A stretch of 33,332 bases of DNA from Deltaproteobacteria bacterium (GCA_019309565.1 JAFDFZ010000056.1:1-33332); one strand, 5' to 3'. Shown: positions 18,520-31,272, counted from the first letter of the stretch. Numbers and translations are program-made. The notes: generated from the letters alone by a model not told the origin.

Positions 18520-19647
18520 TCACTGCGGACTTAGTTTACATACCTGAGCGGCACGGCGATCAAGCATGTGTGAAAGCCCTGCCCTTTCGAAAGGACGAAA
18601 ACCCAGGGTTTTTTCCCACACTTCATCATCTTCCATGCACAGGTATATCAAAACCTCCGGAGCCCATTTGCGGATCCGATCCACCACCGCCCGGAACAGT
18701 TCGATACGAATCGGCTTAAAATAACGCATTTTACCGTCTTTTCCCGGAATGAACTCACCGTAAGGAATTGTTGAATCAGGAAAACGACGCTGGATAAGGG
18801 GTTTCAAGGGTGGGGTGAACCGAAAAGCGCCCAAACTTATCCAAACCAGACGACTTGGAGAAACAGCAGAGAATAGTCTGTCTACCACATTCTGATAGTC
18901 CGCTATGCAGCCGTCATAAACAATTAAAGGATCAAAATGAAATGCCAGCGGATATCCCCACCTTTCACATGTTGCGGCTGCCATAACCCTTTCTTCAAGC
19001 GAAGCGGTGTGACGTTCCTGGCCTGATATCATATATTCTGAATTAACAGACCATGCCACGATGGTTTTTTGATTATGGGGAAGGTTTTTCAATCCCTGAA
19101 TGTTGGTTGTTTTTGTTTTCAGCTCCAGTACTGCGTGGGATTGATGGGCAAACCGATCAATCAATTCTGCGGAAAGGGGAAACCAGGGCTCCCATATCAA
19201 GCTGTCTGTAAATTCTCCGGTACCGATTCTTTGAATCTTTTCAGATGAAAGGAAAACTTCCAATTCATCGATCAAATCAGAGTGGTTTACGAAATATTGA
19301 AGAACCGGTGGATGAAAATAGGATTGCAATATACAGTATGAACAGTCCAGGCTGCAAAACGTCCCGATATGCAGAATCTTATAGCCGCAACACCGATATG
19401 CTCTCGTTCCCGGGCAGCTGCGAATAAACGGACCTCTGTTTTTTGTAAGAAAAAGAGTCTCTTTTCCGGCTTGAATGGGATCGGACGCGGAACGGACCTG
19501 CCTGTATACATCCTCTGCCTTTTCAACTACCCTGCCTGGCAGGTTCAAGCGGGATTTGATGGCACGTACAACCGGTGAATCGACAACCTCAATGTCAATA
19601 TACAACTTACGGGGCCGGGTATCATTCAGTTGCAAATTCACATACAA
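18520..19647 (-). CDS. Spore-photoproduct-lyase-like radical SAM protein
   Basis: A radical SAM enzyme of the SPL family, whose founding member repairs the spore photoproduct thymine dimer. This bacterium need not sporulate, and non-sporulating relatives have unknown substrates. The 375-residue protein has the 4Fe-4S motif CxxxCxxC as CSLDCSYC (Cys98, 102, 105), preceded by RCCGYKILHIGTF and followed by ILQSYFHPPVLQYF. Later segments such as GTGEFTDSL and AFHFDPLI match the TIM-barrel core. No HTH or membrane segment is visible. It is on the minus strand downstream of acs (26-base gap) and directly before the thermonuclease gene, forming a possible DNA-related pair. Confidence 0.85.
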   Translation of the reverse strand: MYVNLQLNDTRPRKLYIDIEVVDSPVVRAIKSRLNLPGRVVEKAEDVYRQVRSASDPIQAGKETLFLTKNRGPFIRSCPGTRAYRCCGYKILHIGTFCSLDCSYCILQSYFHPPVLQYFVNHSDLIDELEVFLSSEKIQRIGTGEFTDSLIWEPWFPLSAELIDRFAHQSHAVLELKTKTTNIQGLKNLPHNQKTIVAWSVNSEYMISGQERHTASLEERVMAAATCERWGYPLAFHFDPLIVYDGCIADYQNVVDRLFSAVSPSRLVWISLGAFRFTPPLKPLIQRRFPDSTIPYGEFIPGKDGKMRYFKPIRIELFRAVVDRIRKWAPEVLIYLCMEDDEVWEKTLGFRPFERAGLSHMLDRRAAQVCKLSPQ

Positions 19648-19673
19648 CTCGACTTAACGCCTGCTATTTCGGT

Positions 19674-21659
19674 TCAGTCTTTTCTGCTTTCGATTAATTG
19701 TTTGATTACTGCCGAATCCTCCAGGGTGCTGATATCCCCCAGATCATTTGCTTTATTTTCCGCTATTTTTCGAAGAATACGTCGCATGATCTTGCCACTT
19801 CGTGTCTTTGGCAATGCATTTGCAAAATGCAGCTTGTCAGGGGTGGCGATGGCACCTATTTCTTTACGAACATGCTGAATTAACTCGGTTTTTAATTCTT
19901 CGGAGGACTCTACCCCAAGTTTCAACGTAACGAATGCGTAGATACCTTGACCTTTTATTTCATGGGGCATTCCTGCTACGGCTGCTTCCGCCACACCGGT
20001 ATGCAGAACAAGCGCGCTTTCAACTTCGGCGGTGCTGATTCGATGCCCGGAAACATTGATCACATCATCCACCCTGCCTTGCAGGAAATGATATCCCTCA
20101 GGGTCGACAAAACAACCGTCGCCGGTAAAATACATGCCGGGATACTGAGCGAAATATGTCTGTTCATACCGCTCGTGGTCTTTGTATATGGTGCGAGAAA
20201 GCCCCGGCCAGGGTTTTTCAATACACAGATGACCGGTCTCGTTGGAAGGCATTCTCTCGCCCCGCTCATCCGGGTTCTCGATGCCAGGATTCGCCACTCG
20301 TGGAACAATTCCCGGAAATGGAAAGGTTGCGGACCCGGGTTTTGTGGGCCATGCACCGGGCAGCGGTGATATCAGAATACCTCCTGTTTCTGTTTGCCAC
20401 CAGGTATCTACGATAGGACAGTTTTCTTTTCCAACCTTCTCATGGTACCACATCCAGGCTTCCGGATTGATGGGTTCCCCGACGGTTCCAAGCACTCTCA
20501 GGCTGGATAGGTCTCTGTTTTCGGGCCAATGATCTCCCTGCCTGGAAAGAGCCCGAATTGCGGTCGGCGCAGTGTAACACACGTTGATCTTGTACCGATC
20601 AATCAATTCCCAGGCACGGTCCGGTTTGGGGTACAACGGGGTTCCTTCATACATAAATGATGTGGTCCCGCATAACAATGGGCCGTATACGATGTAACTG
20701 TGTCCCGTCACCCATCCTATATCCGCCATGCACCAGTACAGGGTTTCTGGATGTAGATCGAAAATCAATTTTTGAGTAAGGTACACGTAAGTCATGTACC
20801 CGCCTGTGGTGTGGACCTGCCCCTTGGGTTTGCCGGTGCTGCCGCTGGTATAAAGAATGTATAATATATCTTCCGCTTCCATGTGTTCATATTCACAGTA
20901 GTCGTCGATATCCTCGGCGCTGACTTCGTCGTTCCACCAGGTATCTCTTGTATCAGTCCATGGTATGGAGCCGCCGGTTCTTTTAACCACTATTACGTGT
21001 TCCACCGTAGGGCAGTGTTTAAGGGCTTCATCTGCGTTTTCCTTTAAATCAAATGTTTTTCCGCCCCGTAAAGATTGATCAACGGTGACAAGAAGCCTGG
21101 ATTCGCTTTCCTGGATTCGGTGCATCAATGCTTCTGCTGAAAATCCGCCAAAAACAACATTATGTGGCAGACCCAGCCGTGCACAGGCTAGCATTGCCAC
21201 GGGAAGTTGCCATACCATTGGTAAATAGATGGTCACACGGTCGCCTTTTTTAAGTCCCTTTTTCTTTAAGACATTTGCGAACCGGCAAACTTCCCTGTGC
21301 AGAGTCAAATAGGTTAATACTTTGGTATCCCCATCCGGCTCTCCCTGCCATATGATGGCGGCCTTATTGCGGATTTCCGTATCCAGATAGCGATCCAGGC
21401 AGTTATAACAAACATTGGTGTACCCGCCTTTAAACCATTCGTGAAAGACCCTGCCTTTTCGGATGTCAAAATTGTACTTTAGAATGCTGTCGGGTTTCTT
21501 GAACCAGACCAGTTCTTCCGAGACATCTTTCCAAAACCGCTCAGGCTCTTGAACAGATTTCTGATAGATTTCTTGATACTGATCGAAACTCTTAATCCAT
21601 GCCTTTTCTGAAAATGCCGGGTCCGGGTAGAACTTCCCATCTTTTTCATATACGCCCAT
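19674..21659 (-). CDS. acs: Acetyl-CoA synthetase
   Basis: Activates acetate to acetyl-CoA through acetyl-AMP in the cytoplasm; in sulfate reducers it feeds or drains the acetyl-CoA pathway. The 661-residue protein is of full length. ANL motifs are present: the P-loop ILYTSGSTGKPKGQVHTTGG, WWQTETGGIL, YFTGDGCFVDPEGYHF with the hinge aspartate, and near the C-terminus PKTRSGKIMRR with the catalytic lysine that is acetylation-controlled in other species. A clear RBS (AAAGGAGCG) precedes the ATG. The gap to the upstream parB-like gene contains an R1 element (21750-21835), so acs may have its own promoter in 21660-21749. Confidence 0.95.
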   Translation of the reverse strand: MGVYEKDGKFYPDPAFSEKAWIKSFDQYQEIYQKSVQEPERFWKDVSEELVWFKKPDSILKYNFDIRKGRVFHEWFKGGYTNVCYNCLDRYLDTEIRNKAAIIWQGEPDGDTKVLTYLTLHREVCRFANVLKKKGLKKGDRVTIYLPMVWQLPVAMLACARLGLPHNVVFGGFSAEALMHRIQESESRLLVTVDQSLRGGKTFDLKENADEALKHCPTVEHVIVVKRTGGSIPWTDTRDTWWNDEVSAEDIDDYCEYEHMEAEDILYILYTSGSTGKPKGQVHTTGGYMTYVYLTQKLIFDLHPETLYWCMADIGWVTGHSYIVYGPLLCGTTSFMYEGTPLYPKPDRAWELIDRYKINVCYTAPTAIRALSRQGDHWPENRDLSSLRVLGTVGEPINPEAWMWYHEKVGKENCPIVDTWWQTETGGILISPLPGAWPTKPGSATFPFPGIVPRVANPGIENPDERGERMPSNETGHLCIEKPWPGLSRTIYKDHERYEQTYFAQYPGMYFTGDGCFVDPEGYHFLQGRVDDVINVSGHRISTAEVESALVLHTGVAEAAVAGMPHEIKGQGIYAFVTLKLGVESSEELKTELIQHVRKEIGAIATPDKLHFANALPKTRSGKIMRRILRKIAENKANDLGDISTLEDSAVIKQLIESRKD

Positions 21660-21749
21660 TTGTAACGCTCCTTTCTTGTTGATTATCAGAACGGCGAATT
21701 TCGCTTTGACACCCCGCAGCCTGCTGCAGAGGAAGCTTTGTTCTCAAGT

Positions 21750-21835
21750 TTCGCACCCTGTTTTACCTCAAAATTGCATATAGATCTTAAGTCTTCATCA
21801 TTGATAAGGCATTACAACGCATTTAAGGGTGCGAA
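21750..21835 (-). repeat. R1 element, copy A: 86-bp MITE-like repeat at parB-like 3' end
   Basis: An 86-bp sequence with perfect 10-bp terminal inverted repeats (TTCGCACCCT at 21750-21759 and AGGGTGCGAA at 21826-21835). A second copy at 30666-30750 in the same orientation matches at about 76 of 86 positions, with a one-base gap. The right end overlaps the end of the parB-like gene: read on the minus strand the repeat gives TCG CAC CCT TAA, supplying Ser-His-Pro and the stop. There is no coding capacity, so if mobile it is non-autonomous. Confidence 0.8.
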
Positions 21836-22821
21836 TTTGAGTTTGTTTTTATCTCCGGGACCTCATACTTACCAACTATCTTCAACAGGTTGGGGTCTTT
21901 GGTGATCTTGGTCAATTTTTCGAGTTGTCTCTCAAGTTCTGCTACATTTTTGAAATATATCGAAAAAGTAAAGGTATTTCCTTCAAAATAAGGTGGAGGA
22001 ATCAAATTGGTGTGAGTTCCTAAATTAAGTTTTTTTCGATATGTTTCAAACATGGTTTCTGCACGGGTGAGAGTCGGAAATCGTCTTTGCTTCAGGTATT
22101 TCCGAATCTTCATGCGTTTTTGTGTTATGTCCATATGATTGGAGTTTACGATATTCCGCCATTCCGGATGGTTCAGCACTTCTTTGAGCGAAAGGTTTTC
22201 TCTTTCAGCGATCTCTTTTATCATGGTGATGATCTCCCGCTGTTTGTTCAATCCGACTTTCAGGTCGCGAAGTATATTCGACAGAATAATGCTTGTTTCC
22301 TGTTCCATTTTACCAAGTTCCTGGGCAATCGGCAGGGAGATGGCTCCGCAGATCACAGCGTCTTGAACGGGACCGGGACAATGGCAAAGATCCTTGATTT
22401 TGTTTATTACACTTATGTTTGCCGGCAGCCCAAGTACCGCGGCTTTTTCTGCCACTGTTTGAACATCGCGGCAGCATTGAAACAGCAAATTCAACGCCCG
22501 GGATATTTCAACCAGATTTAACGATCGCTGCAGGGAATTTTCGCAGACGGCGATTTCGACTCGCTCAAAATGGGAACTGTCAGAGCCGATGACTCTGGCC
22601 TCTATTTCCTTTAAGCCAAGGGCTTCGCATGCCTTAATTCTGCGAAATCCGGAGACCACTATAACACGTGAAGAGTCTTTGAAAAAAATGGGTGTGTTAA
22701 CGAGTCCAATACTCGCTATGGAAGCTGCAATTTCGCTCACATCCGTTTCAGTGGTGATCCGATAGGTTTCATCATTTGAATCGATATCGCTCAGGGGTAT
22801 CGTTTCATTCTTGAATCGCAT
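21823..22821 (-). CDS. ParB-like nuclease/CTPase-domain protein (orphan)
   Basis: A 332-residue protein with an N-terminal ParB/Srx-like domain: LSDIDSNDETYRI, then VVSGFRRIKACEALG (counterpart of ParB GERRxRA, with Phe for Glu), then CENSLQRSLNLVEISRAL (counterpart of ENxQR). The middle part (about 110-200) is helical and could hold the DNA-binding HTH region; the C-terminal 100 residues are not recognised. ParB proteins load on parS DNA as CTP-gated clamps, but no parA, parS cluster or chromosome-partition context is visible here. It follows purC by seven bases on the minus strand and is probably co-transcribed. The last codons (Ser-His-Pro, TAA) come from the R1 element. Function in DNA binding or regulation is plausible, not shown. 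Confidence 0.78.
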   Translation of the reverse strand: MRFKNETIPLSDIDSNDETYRITTETDVSEIAASIASIGLVNTPIFFKDSSRVIVVSGFRRIKACEALGLKEIEARVIGSDSSHFERVEIAVCENSLQRSLNLVEISRALNLLFQCCRDVQTVAEKAAVLGLPANISVINKIKDLCHCPGPVQDAVICGAISLPIAQELGKMEQETSIILSNILRDLKVGLNKQREIITMIKEIAERENLSLKEVLNHPEWRNIVNSNHMDITQKRMKIRKYLKQRRFPTLTRAETMFETYRKKLNLGTHTNLIPPPYFEGNTFTFSIYFKNVAELERQLEKLTKITKDPNLLKIVGKYEVPEIKTNSNSHP

Positions 22822-22828
22822 GGAGTTT

Positions 22829-23707
22829 TCAGGAAATAAGGTTTAATGCTTCCAGGTATTTTTTTCTCGTATTTTCAATCACATCCGCTGGCAGTCTGGG
22901 TGCCGGGGGTTTCTTATCCCAGTCAAGAGACTCCAAATAGTCTCTCAGGTATTGTTTATCAAAGCTGTGCTGAGATCGACCGGGCTGATAATCACCCTTT
23001 GGCCAGAATCGAGAAGAATCGGGTGTCAGGACTTCGTCGATGAGAAGAAGATCGTTTTCGTATTTGCCGAATTCAAATTTGGTGTCCGCAATAATAATGC
23101 CTCTTGCATCAGCAAGTTCGGAACCCTTTTTATAGATCGACAAACTCAGTTCCCTGACTCTTTCCGCCACTGATCTGCCTAGCAGAGAGACGGCCCTGTC
23201 AAAATCAATATTCAGATCATGCTCTCCGATTTCCGCTTTGGTCGAAGGTGTGAACAGAAGTTCCGGAAGTTTTTGGGATTCTTTAAGCCCGTCCGGCAGT
23301 GAAATTCCGCAAACGCTTTTTGTTTCCTGATAGGATTTCCATCCCGACCCTGAAATGTATCCCCGAACTATGCATTCAACCGGAAGTGGTTCGGCCTTTT
23401 TTACCAGCATACTCCTTCCTTCCAGTACGTCAGCATAGGGTTTGCACTCATCCGGATATTCGGCCACGTTGCTGGTAATGACATGGTTCGGCACCAGATG
23501 GCTCATTACATTAAACCAATACAGGGAAATCTGCGTCAATATTTTCCCCTTTCCGGGAATAGGATCGGCCATCACCACATCAAAGGCCGATATACGATCT
23601 GTGGCCACCATCAACAAACAGTCTCCAAGGTCATAAATGTCCCGGACCTTTCCTTTCCTAAATAAGTTCAGCGTTGGAAAATCGGTTTCATAAAGGGCAG
23701 GCTCCAT
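22829..23707 (-). CDS. purC: Phosphoribosylaminoimidazole-succinocarboxamide synthase
   Basis: Purine biosynthesis: ligates aspartate to CAIR with ATP hydrolysis to give SAICAR. The 292-residue protein belongs to the longer type (about 290-300 residues). Conserved segments include [14 protein letters not shown] (nucleotide-binding loop), [49 protein letters not shown] and [14 protein letters not shown]. The ATG is preceded by an AAGGAG-like purine tract. The parB-like gene follows after seven bases. Upstream lies a 685-base non-coding stretch shared with divergent mdh. Confidence 0.95.
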   Translation of the reverse strand: MEPALYETDFPTLNLFRKGKVRDIYDLGDCLLMVATDRISAFDVVMADPIPGKGKILTQISLYWFNVMSHLVPNHVITSNVAEYPDECKPYADVLEGRSMLVKKAEPLPVECIVRGYISGSGWKSYQETKSVCGISLPDGLKESQKLPELLFTPSTKAEIGEHDLNIDFDRAVSLLGRSVAERVRELSLSIYKKGSELADARGIIIADTKFEFGKYENDLLLIDEVLTPDSSRFWPKGDYQPGRSQHSFDKQYLRDYLESLDWDKKPPAPRLPADVIENTRKKYLEALNLIS

Positions 23708-23940
23708 GCTTGTGTGCTCCTTTTTCCATAGGTTTCCTTATTTATAAATCAGCCACAGACTCTCATGGCGTCTTTGGGCTAAAAAGGAATTTTCTCCACT
23801 ATCAAGTTTAATTATTTTGCATAAAAACATAGCATCTTCAACCACTTTTTTGACAACACCAGCAATTATCAGTAAACGCGGAAAGCATCTTAATTCTCCG
23901 AATAATCGCATTTTAAAGCGTGTATGGCTCGAGAAAAGGT

Positions 23941-24160
23941 GCGACTCAGGTCGAATAAAATTTTTAAAGGCAAAATAATCATACCGAAGCACTTAGGCGG
24001 CAGCCAATCTGAAACATCGAGCTTAAGGCACAGGGGAAGCGGTACTAAGTAACTTAAGATCTTGCTCCTACTGGTTAAAGCGCTTTGTTGACTCCTATTG
24101 TGCCCTCATGGCGGATGGTAAATTGTATTTTGCCTTTAAAAATTTCATTCGACCCGTCGC
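23941..24160. repeat. R3: element with long (35-37 bp) terminal inverted repeats
   Basis: 23941-23977 and the reverse complement of 24126-24160 share GCGAC, then TCGAAT, then a nearly identical run to CAAAATA; one mismatch in the inner 29 bases and a two-base gap near the ends. The arms are about 150 bases apart. Weak similarity continues outward for some 15 bases (GAGAAAAG / CGAAAAG). The interior codes for nothing recognisable. It is consistent with a degenerate MITE-like insertion or a long hairpin-forming repeat; only one copy is in the window. Confidence 0.6.
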
Positions 24161-24271
24161 ATGGAGCTTTTCGAATCAACAGCACCTCGCCGATGGACAA
24201 CAAAGGGGGTTGACAATACCTGTAACTCTGTTTAGAAACGAGGTCGTGGTGATTTTTCATAACATAGATCA

Positions 24272-27138
<2,867 letters not shown>

Positions 27139-27150
27139 TTTCAGAGCAGT

Positions 27151-29151
27151 TCATATTTCAAAAACGGCCATTTTCTTCAACGTCACAATTTGGTCCCTGA
27201 GCTCTGCGGCTTTCTCAAATTCAAGCGCTTTGGCAGCCGCCCGCATTTCTGTTTCCAGCTTTCCGATGATATCATCAAGGGTGTCCAGCTCCAGCGATTC
27301 GTAATCGGCGACCGTTTCCGATATCGTGTCTGCAAGGGTAACCTCAGGTTCATAGAAATCCTCAAAAATCGGCATGATCTCTTTTCGAATCGTTTCAGGG
27401 ATGATGCTATTTTTTTCATTATATTCCTGCTGGATTTTTCTTCTCCGTTCGGTTTCATCGATGGCCTGTTGCATGGACGCCGTTACTACATCCGCGTACA
27501 TGATGACCTTCCCGCGTACATTTCTGGCCGCACGACCAAATGTTTGAATCAATGACCGCGAAGATCTAAGATATCCTTCCTTATCTGCATCCAGAATCGC
27601 CACCAGCGAAACTTCTGGGATGTCCAGCCCTTCTCTTAGAAGATTGATACCGATGAGCACATCGAATTCGCCTTTTCTCAGCTCTCGTATGATATTCATT
27701 CTATCCAGGGTGTTTATATCGGCATGAAGATATTTAACCCGTACCCCCAGCTCCGCATAATACTCCGTTAAATCTTCTGCCATCCTCTTTGTAAGGGTTG
27801 TAACAAGCACCCGCTCACCCCTTTTTTCACGCAAACGAATCTCGTCATAAAGATCATCCACCTGATTCTTGGCGCTTCTAACCTGCACCTCCGGATCGAC
27901 CAGGCCGGTGGGTCTGACGATTTGCTCCACCACCATCTCCCCTGCCCTCTTAAGTTCGTATTCCGATGGGGTGGCAGACACATAGATCACCTGAGGCACT
28001 GCATTTTCAAACTCGCTGAATTTAAGCGGACGATTGTCCAGAGCCGACGGCAACCGGAATCCGAACTCCACCAGTGTTTCCTTCCGTGATCGATCGCTGT
28101 TATACATGCCGTTAAGCTGAGGTATTGCGATATGGCTTTCGTCGATAAACAACAGGTAATCATCCGGAAAATAGTTCAATAAAACCGGAGGGGGGTCGCC
28201 CGGTGCCCTTCCCGTCAAATGCCGCGAATAGTTTTCTATTCCGTGGCAGTATCCGAGTTCTTGCATCATTTCCAGGTCAAAAAGCGTTCTTTCCTCTATT
28301 CGTTGCGCCTCGATCAGCCGGTTTTGTGATCTGAAATAATCGATCCTTTCCTTCAGTTCCTGCTGGATAGCTTCAATGGCTCTCTCGCGTGTGGTTCTCT
28401 GGGTCACATAGTGGCTGGCTGGATAAATCGTTGTCCGACCGAGCCGTTTCTTTACCGTTCCCTTAAGTGGATCGATTTCCGCAATAGACTCCACAACATC
28501 ATCGAAAAACTCGATCCGAACCGCCGTGTCCTCTTCGTATGCAGGAAAAATTTCGACCCGATCACCTCTTACCCGAAAGACTCCCCGATGAAAATCATAG
28601 TCATTCCGCTCATAATGCATGGACACAAGCTCATAGAGCAATCGGTCTCTTACAAGTTCCATATCGGTTTCGATTTCAATCCGCATGGACAGATAATCTT
28701 CCGGCGCCCCCAGCCCAAATATGCAAGAAACACTGGCCACAACGATAACATCCCTTCTTGACAGAACCGAACGGGTTGCAGAATGGCGCATCTTATCAAT
28801 CATTTCGTTGATTGAAGAATCCTTTGCAATGTAGGTGTCTGTCGATGGAATGTAGGCTTCGGGTTGGTAATAGTCGTAGTAGCTGACAAAATATTCGACT
28901 GCGTTTTCGGGAAAAAAGTATCTGAATTCGTTATATAATTGTGCTGCAAGGGTTTTATTCGGTGCAATGACAAGGGCGGGCTTCTGAACATTTGCAATAA
29001 TACGGGCCATTGTAAATGTTTTTCCTGAACCTGTCACCCCCATAAGCACCTGATCTCTTTTGCCGGACAGAACCCCCTCGCTTAAGGCTTCGATCGCCTT
29101 TGGTTGATCACCTTTTGGTGAAAAACTGGATACTAAATTGAAAATTGACAT
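27151..29151 (-). CDS. uvrB: Excinuclease ABC subunit B
   Basis: Damage-verifying helicase-like subunit of nucleotide excision repair. The 666-residue protein has Walker A GVTGSGKT at 38-45, the damage-probing beta-hairpin region [12 protein letters not shown] just before residue 105, [13 protein letters not shown] (Walker B), the helicase motifs [44 protein letters not shown] and QTFGRAARN, and a C-terminal UVR motif ([21 protein letters not shown]) that pairs with UvrC. All motifs are intact. The gene lies between cysS (25 bases upstream) and uvrC. Confidence 0.97.
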   Translation of the reverse strand: MSIFNLVSSFSPKGDQPKAIEALSEGVLSGKRDQVLMGVTGSGKTFTMARIIANVQKPALVIAPNKTLAAQLYNEFRYFFPENAVEYFVSYYDYYQPEAYIPSTDTYIAKDSSINEMIDKMRHSATRSVLSRRDVIVVASVSCIFGLGAPEDYLSMRIEIETDMELVRDRLLYELVSMHYERNDYDFHRGVFRVRGDRVEIFPAYEEDTAVRIEFFDDVVESIAEIDPLKGTVKKRLGRTTIYPASHYVTQRTTRERAIEAIQQELKERIDYFRSQNRLIEAQRIEERTLFDLEMMQELGYCHGIENYSRHLTGRAPGDPPPVLLNYFPDDYLLFIDESHIAIPQLNGMYNSDRSRKETLVEFGFRLPSALDNRPLKFSEFENAVPQVIYVSATPSEYELKRAGEMVVEQIVRPTGLVDPEVQVRSAKNQVDDLYDEIRLREKRGERVLVTTLTKRMAEDLTEYYAELGVRVKYLHADINTLDRMNIIRELRKGEFDVLIGINLLREGLDIPEVSLVAILDADKEGYLRSSRSLIQTFGRAARNVRGKVIMYADVVTASMQQAIDETERRRKIQQEYNEKNSIIPETIRKEIMPIFEDFYEPEVTLADTISETVADYESLELDTLDDIIGKLETEMRAAAKALEFEKAAELRDQIVTLKKMAVFEI

Positions 29152-29176
29152 TTAAGCTCACTATTCTCCTGAGTAC

Positions 29177-30622
29177 TCAGGATTTAACCTTCCATATGGT
29201 CCCATCCGGTCTATCTTCCAGGATAACATTCATTTCCGCCAGTTGCTGTCTGATTCGATCGGCTGCAGCCCAGTCTTTCGCCTTTCTTGCTGCATCCCTT
29301 TCCTGCACCATTCTGTCGATTATCGCCGGTTCTACGGACTGCTCCTCAAGTACCTTTCGCTTCTTGTTTTGAAAGTAATCGGAAGGAGATTCAGAGAGAA
29401 TCCCCAGGATATCTCCCATTTTTAATATTTCTTCGCGAACGGTTCGAATCTCTCTCTCAACCTCAGGCGTCATATTATTTTCGTTTTTATCCAGCAGTCG
29501 GTTTGCGTCTTTCACCGCCTCAAACAGAATACCAAGTGCTTGAGCTGAATTGAAATCATCGTCCATGGCTTCACAGAAACCTTTTAAGTGTCGCCCTTCC
29601 TTGATTTCGACATCTGTCCGGGTGCGCCTGCCGATGGTTTTGCCTATGCGGTCCAGCAATGAATATATCTTCTCTAAGCCAGAGCTTGCCTCCTGTATGG
29701 CTTTTTCTGAAAAATCGATGGGGCTTCGATAATGTTTTGAGAGTAAGAAGAGTCGCACTGCCTCCGGATGATAGCGTTTCAGCAAGTCCTTTATCAGCAA
29801 AAAATTTCCTAATGATTTCGACATTTTTTCCTGGTTGATATTTACAAACCCGTTGTGAACCCAGTATTTTACGAAAGCAGTGCCAAACGCCGCTTCCGAT
29901 TGTGCGATTTCATTTTCATGATGCGGAAATATAAGATCCTTTCCCCCGCCGTGAATATCGATGGTGGCTCCTAAATATTCGACACTCATGGCCGAGCATT
30001 CAATGTGCCAGCCTGGCCTCCCCTTTCCCCACGGGCTGTCCCAGGCCGGCTCCTGGGGTTTCGAGGCTTTCCACAGCGCAAAATCAAACGGATTTCGTTT
30101 TCTTTCATCAACCTCAACCCTGGCCCCCGCCTCCATATCCTGCAGGCGACGGCCTGAGAGTTTTCCGTAATCTCTGAATGATTCCACCGAAAAAAACACG
30201 TCACCGTTTATTTGATAGGCATGACCTTTTCGGATCAAGTTTTCTATAACGGAAATCATCTGTTTGATGTGCTCCGTTGCCTTTGGCTCAATATCCGCTC
30301 TCTGGACATTGAGGGCATCCATGTCCGAATAGAATTCTTGAATATATTTATCTGCAAGCTCCTTCCAGTGAGTATTGAGTTCCCTGGCGCGATTGATGAT
30401 TTTATCGTCCACATCCGTGAAGTTTCTTACATAAGTCACTTTAAATCCGCGGAATCGCAGATGGCGCACAATTACATCGAAAACCACTGCAGATCTTCCA
30501 TGGCCTATATGGCTGGAGTCATAAACAGTTGGACCGCAGACATACATGCGAACACGATTCGGCTCAACCGTCACAAATTCTTCTTTCTTCTTGCTAAGGG
30601 TATTGTAAATATGAATCGTCAT
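29177..30622 (-). CDS. cysS: Cysteinyl-tRNA synthetase
   Basis: Charges tRNA-Cys with cysteine in the cytoplasm. The 481-residue class I synthetase has the zinc ligand Cys29 in YVCGPTVYD, the HIGH motif at 38-41 (SHIGHGRS), KVTYVRNFTDVDDKI, GWHIECSAMS, DIHGGGKDLIFPHHENEIAQ and KMSKSLGN. The C-terminal anticodon-binding DALR region is normal. ATG 30622 is preceded by AAAGGAAAT, a sequence also found before ispF. The gap to ispF upstream holds R1 copy B; transcription probably runs through it from ispF, but a separate promoter cannot be excluded. Confidence 0.97.
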   Translation of the reverse strand: MTIHIYNTLSKKKEEFVTVEPNRVRMYVCGPTVYDSSHIGHGRSAVVFDVIVRHLRFRGFKVTYVRNFTDVDDKIINRARELNTHWKELADKYIQEFYSDMDALNVQRADIEPKATEHIKQMISVIENLIRKGHAYQINGDVFFSVESFRDYGKLSGRRLQDMEAGARVEVDERKRNPFDFALWKASKPQEPAWDSPWGKGRPGWHIECSAMSVEYLGATIDIHGGGKDLIFPHHENEIAQSEAAFGTAFVKYWVHNGFVNINQEKMSKSLGNFLLIKDLLKRYHPEAVRLFLLSKHYRSPIDFSEKAIQEASSGLEKIYSLLDRIGKTIGRRTRTDVEIKEGRHLKGFCEAMDDDFNSAQALGILFEAVKDANRLLDKNENNMTPEVEREIRTVREEILKMGDILGILSESPSDYFQNKKRKVLEEQSVEPAIIDRMVQERDAARKAKDWAAADRIRQQLAEMNVILEDRPDGTIWKVKS

Positions 30623-30665
30623 TATGAATTTCCTTTAAAACAAAATTGTTAATTCTTTCTAAAGT

Positions 30666-30750
30666 TTCGCACCCTGTTTTACCGTAAAATTGTAAATAGA
30701 TCTTAAGTCGCCATCATTATAAGGCTTTACAGCGCATTTAAGGGTGCGAT
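30666..30750 (-). repeat. R1 element, copy B: MITE-like repeat at ispF 3' end
   Basis: The second R1 copy, starting TTCGCACCCT (30666-30675) and ending AGGGTGCGA (30741-30749) followed by T instead of A. It is one base shorter than copy A and about 88% identical to it. On the minus strand its end gives TCG CAC CCT TAA in frame with ispF, so IspF also ends Ser-His-Pro with TAA at 30740-30738. It separates ispF from cysS. Confidence 0.8.
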
Positions 30751-31223
30751 GAGTACTTTTCTATAAGGGCTACACACATTGCGCCTATGCCCATCCCCTT
30801 GCCAATGATTCCAAGGCCCTCTGAAGTGGTTGCCTTTACACTTACACGATCGATGTCAATCTTCAAAGCCTGTGCGATGTTATGTCTCATTTTTTCCCTG
30901 TATGGAGATATTTTCGGAGCTTCGGCCACTATGGTCCCATCGATGTTTTCAACACGGTATCCTTTACGGGCCGTCATTTCCTCTATGCGTTTAAGAAAAA
31001 ACAGGCTGGATATATCTTTATATTCTGGATCTGTATCTGGAAAATACATGCCGATGTCTCCCAAAGCCGCAGCGCCCAGCACTGCGTCGCAAACGGCATG
31101 AATGAGCACATCGGCATCCGAATGGCCCAACAGTCCCTTATCAAAAGGAATGGTTTCTCCCCCCAACACGAGCCGGCGGCCTTTTACCAATCGATGAATG
31201 TCATACCCAAAACCAATTCGCAC
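30738..31223 (-). CDS. ispF: 2-C-methyl-D-erythritol 2,4-cyclodiphosphate synthase
   Basis: Fifth enzyme of the MEP pathway: cyclises CDP-ME-2-phosphate to MEcPP with release of CMP. The 161-residue protein has metal ligands Asp8 and His10 in GYDIHRL and His42 in DADVLIHAVCDA, plus GDIGMYFPDTDPEYK and KATTSEGLGIIGKGMGIGA. Length is normal; the last residues Ser-His-Pro derive from R1. The start is GTG 31223 with RBS AAAGGAAA. An R2 element ends 49 bases upstream. First gene of ispF-cysS-uvrB-uvrC on the minus strand. No ispD neighbour is visible. Confidence 0.96.
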   Translation of the reverse strand: MRIGFGYDIHRLVKGRRLVLGGETIPFDKGLLGHSDADVLIHAVCDAVLGAAALGDIGMYFPDTDPEYKDISSLFFLKRIEEMTARKGYRVENIDGTIVAEAPKISPYREKMRHNIAQALKIDIDRVSVKATTSEGLGIIGKGMGIGAMCVALIEKYSSHP

Positions 31224-31272
31224 GCAATTTCCTTTAAATCAGCAGCTGTCAGAATCGATTCTATTCAAATTT

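Noticed and set aside
24052-24062. ACTTAAGATCT, also found inside both R1 copies
   Set aside because: Only 11 bases and made of two overlapping palindromes; no wider similarity to R1, so not counted as a third copy.
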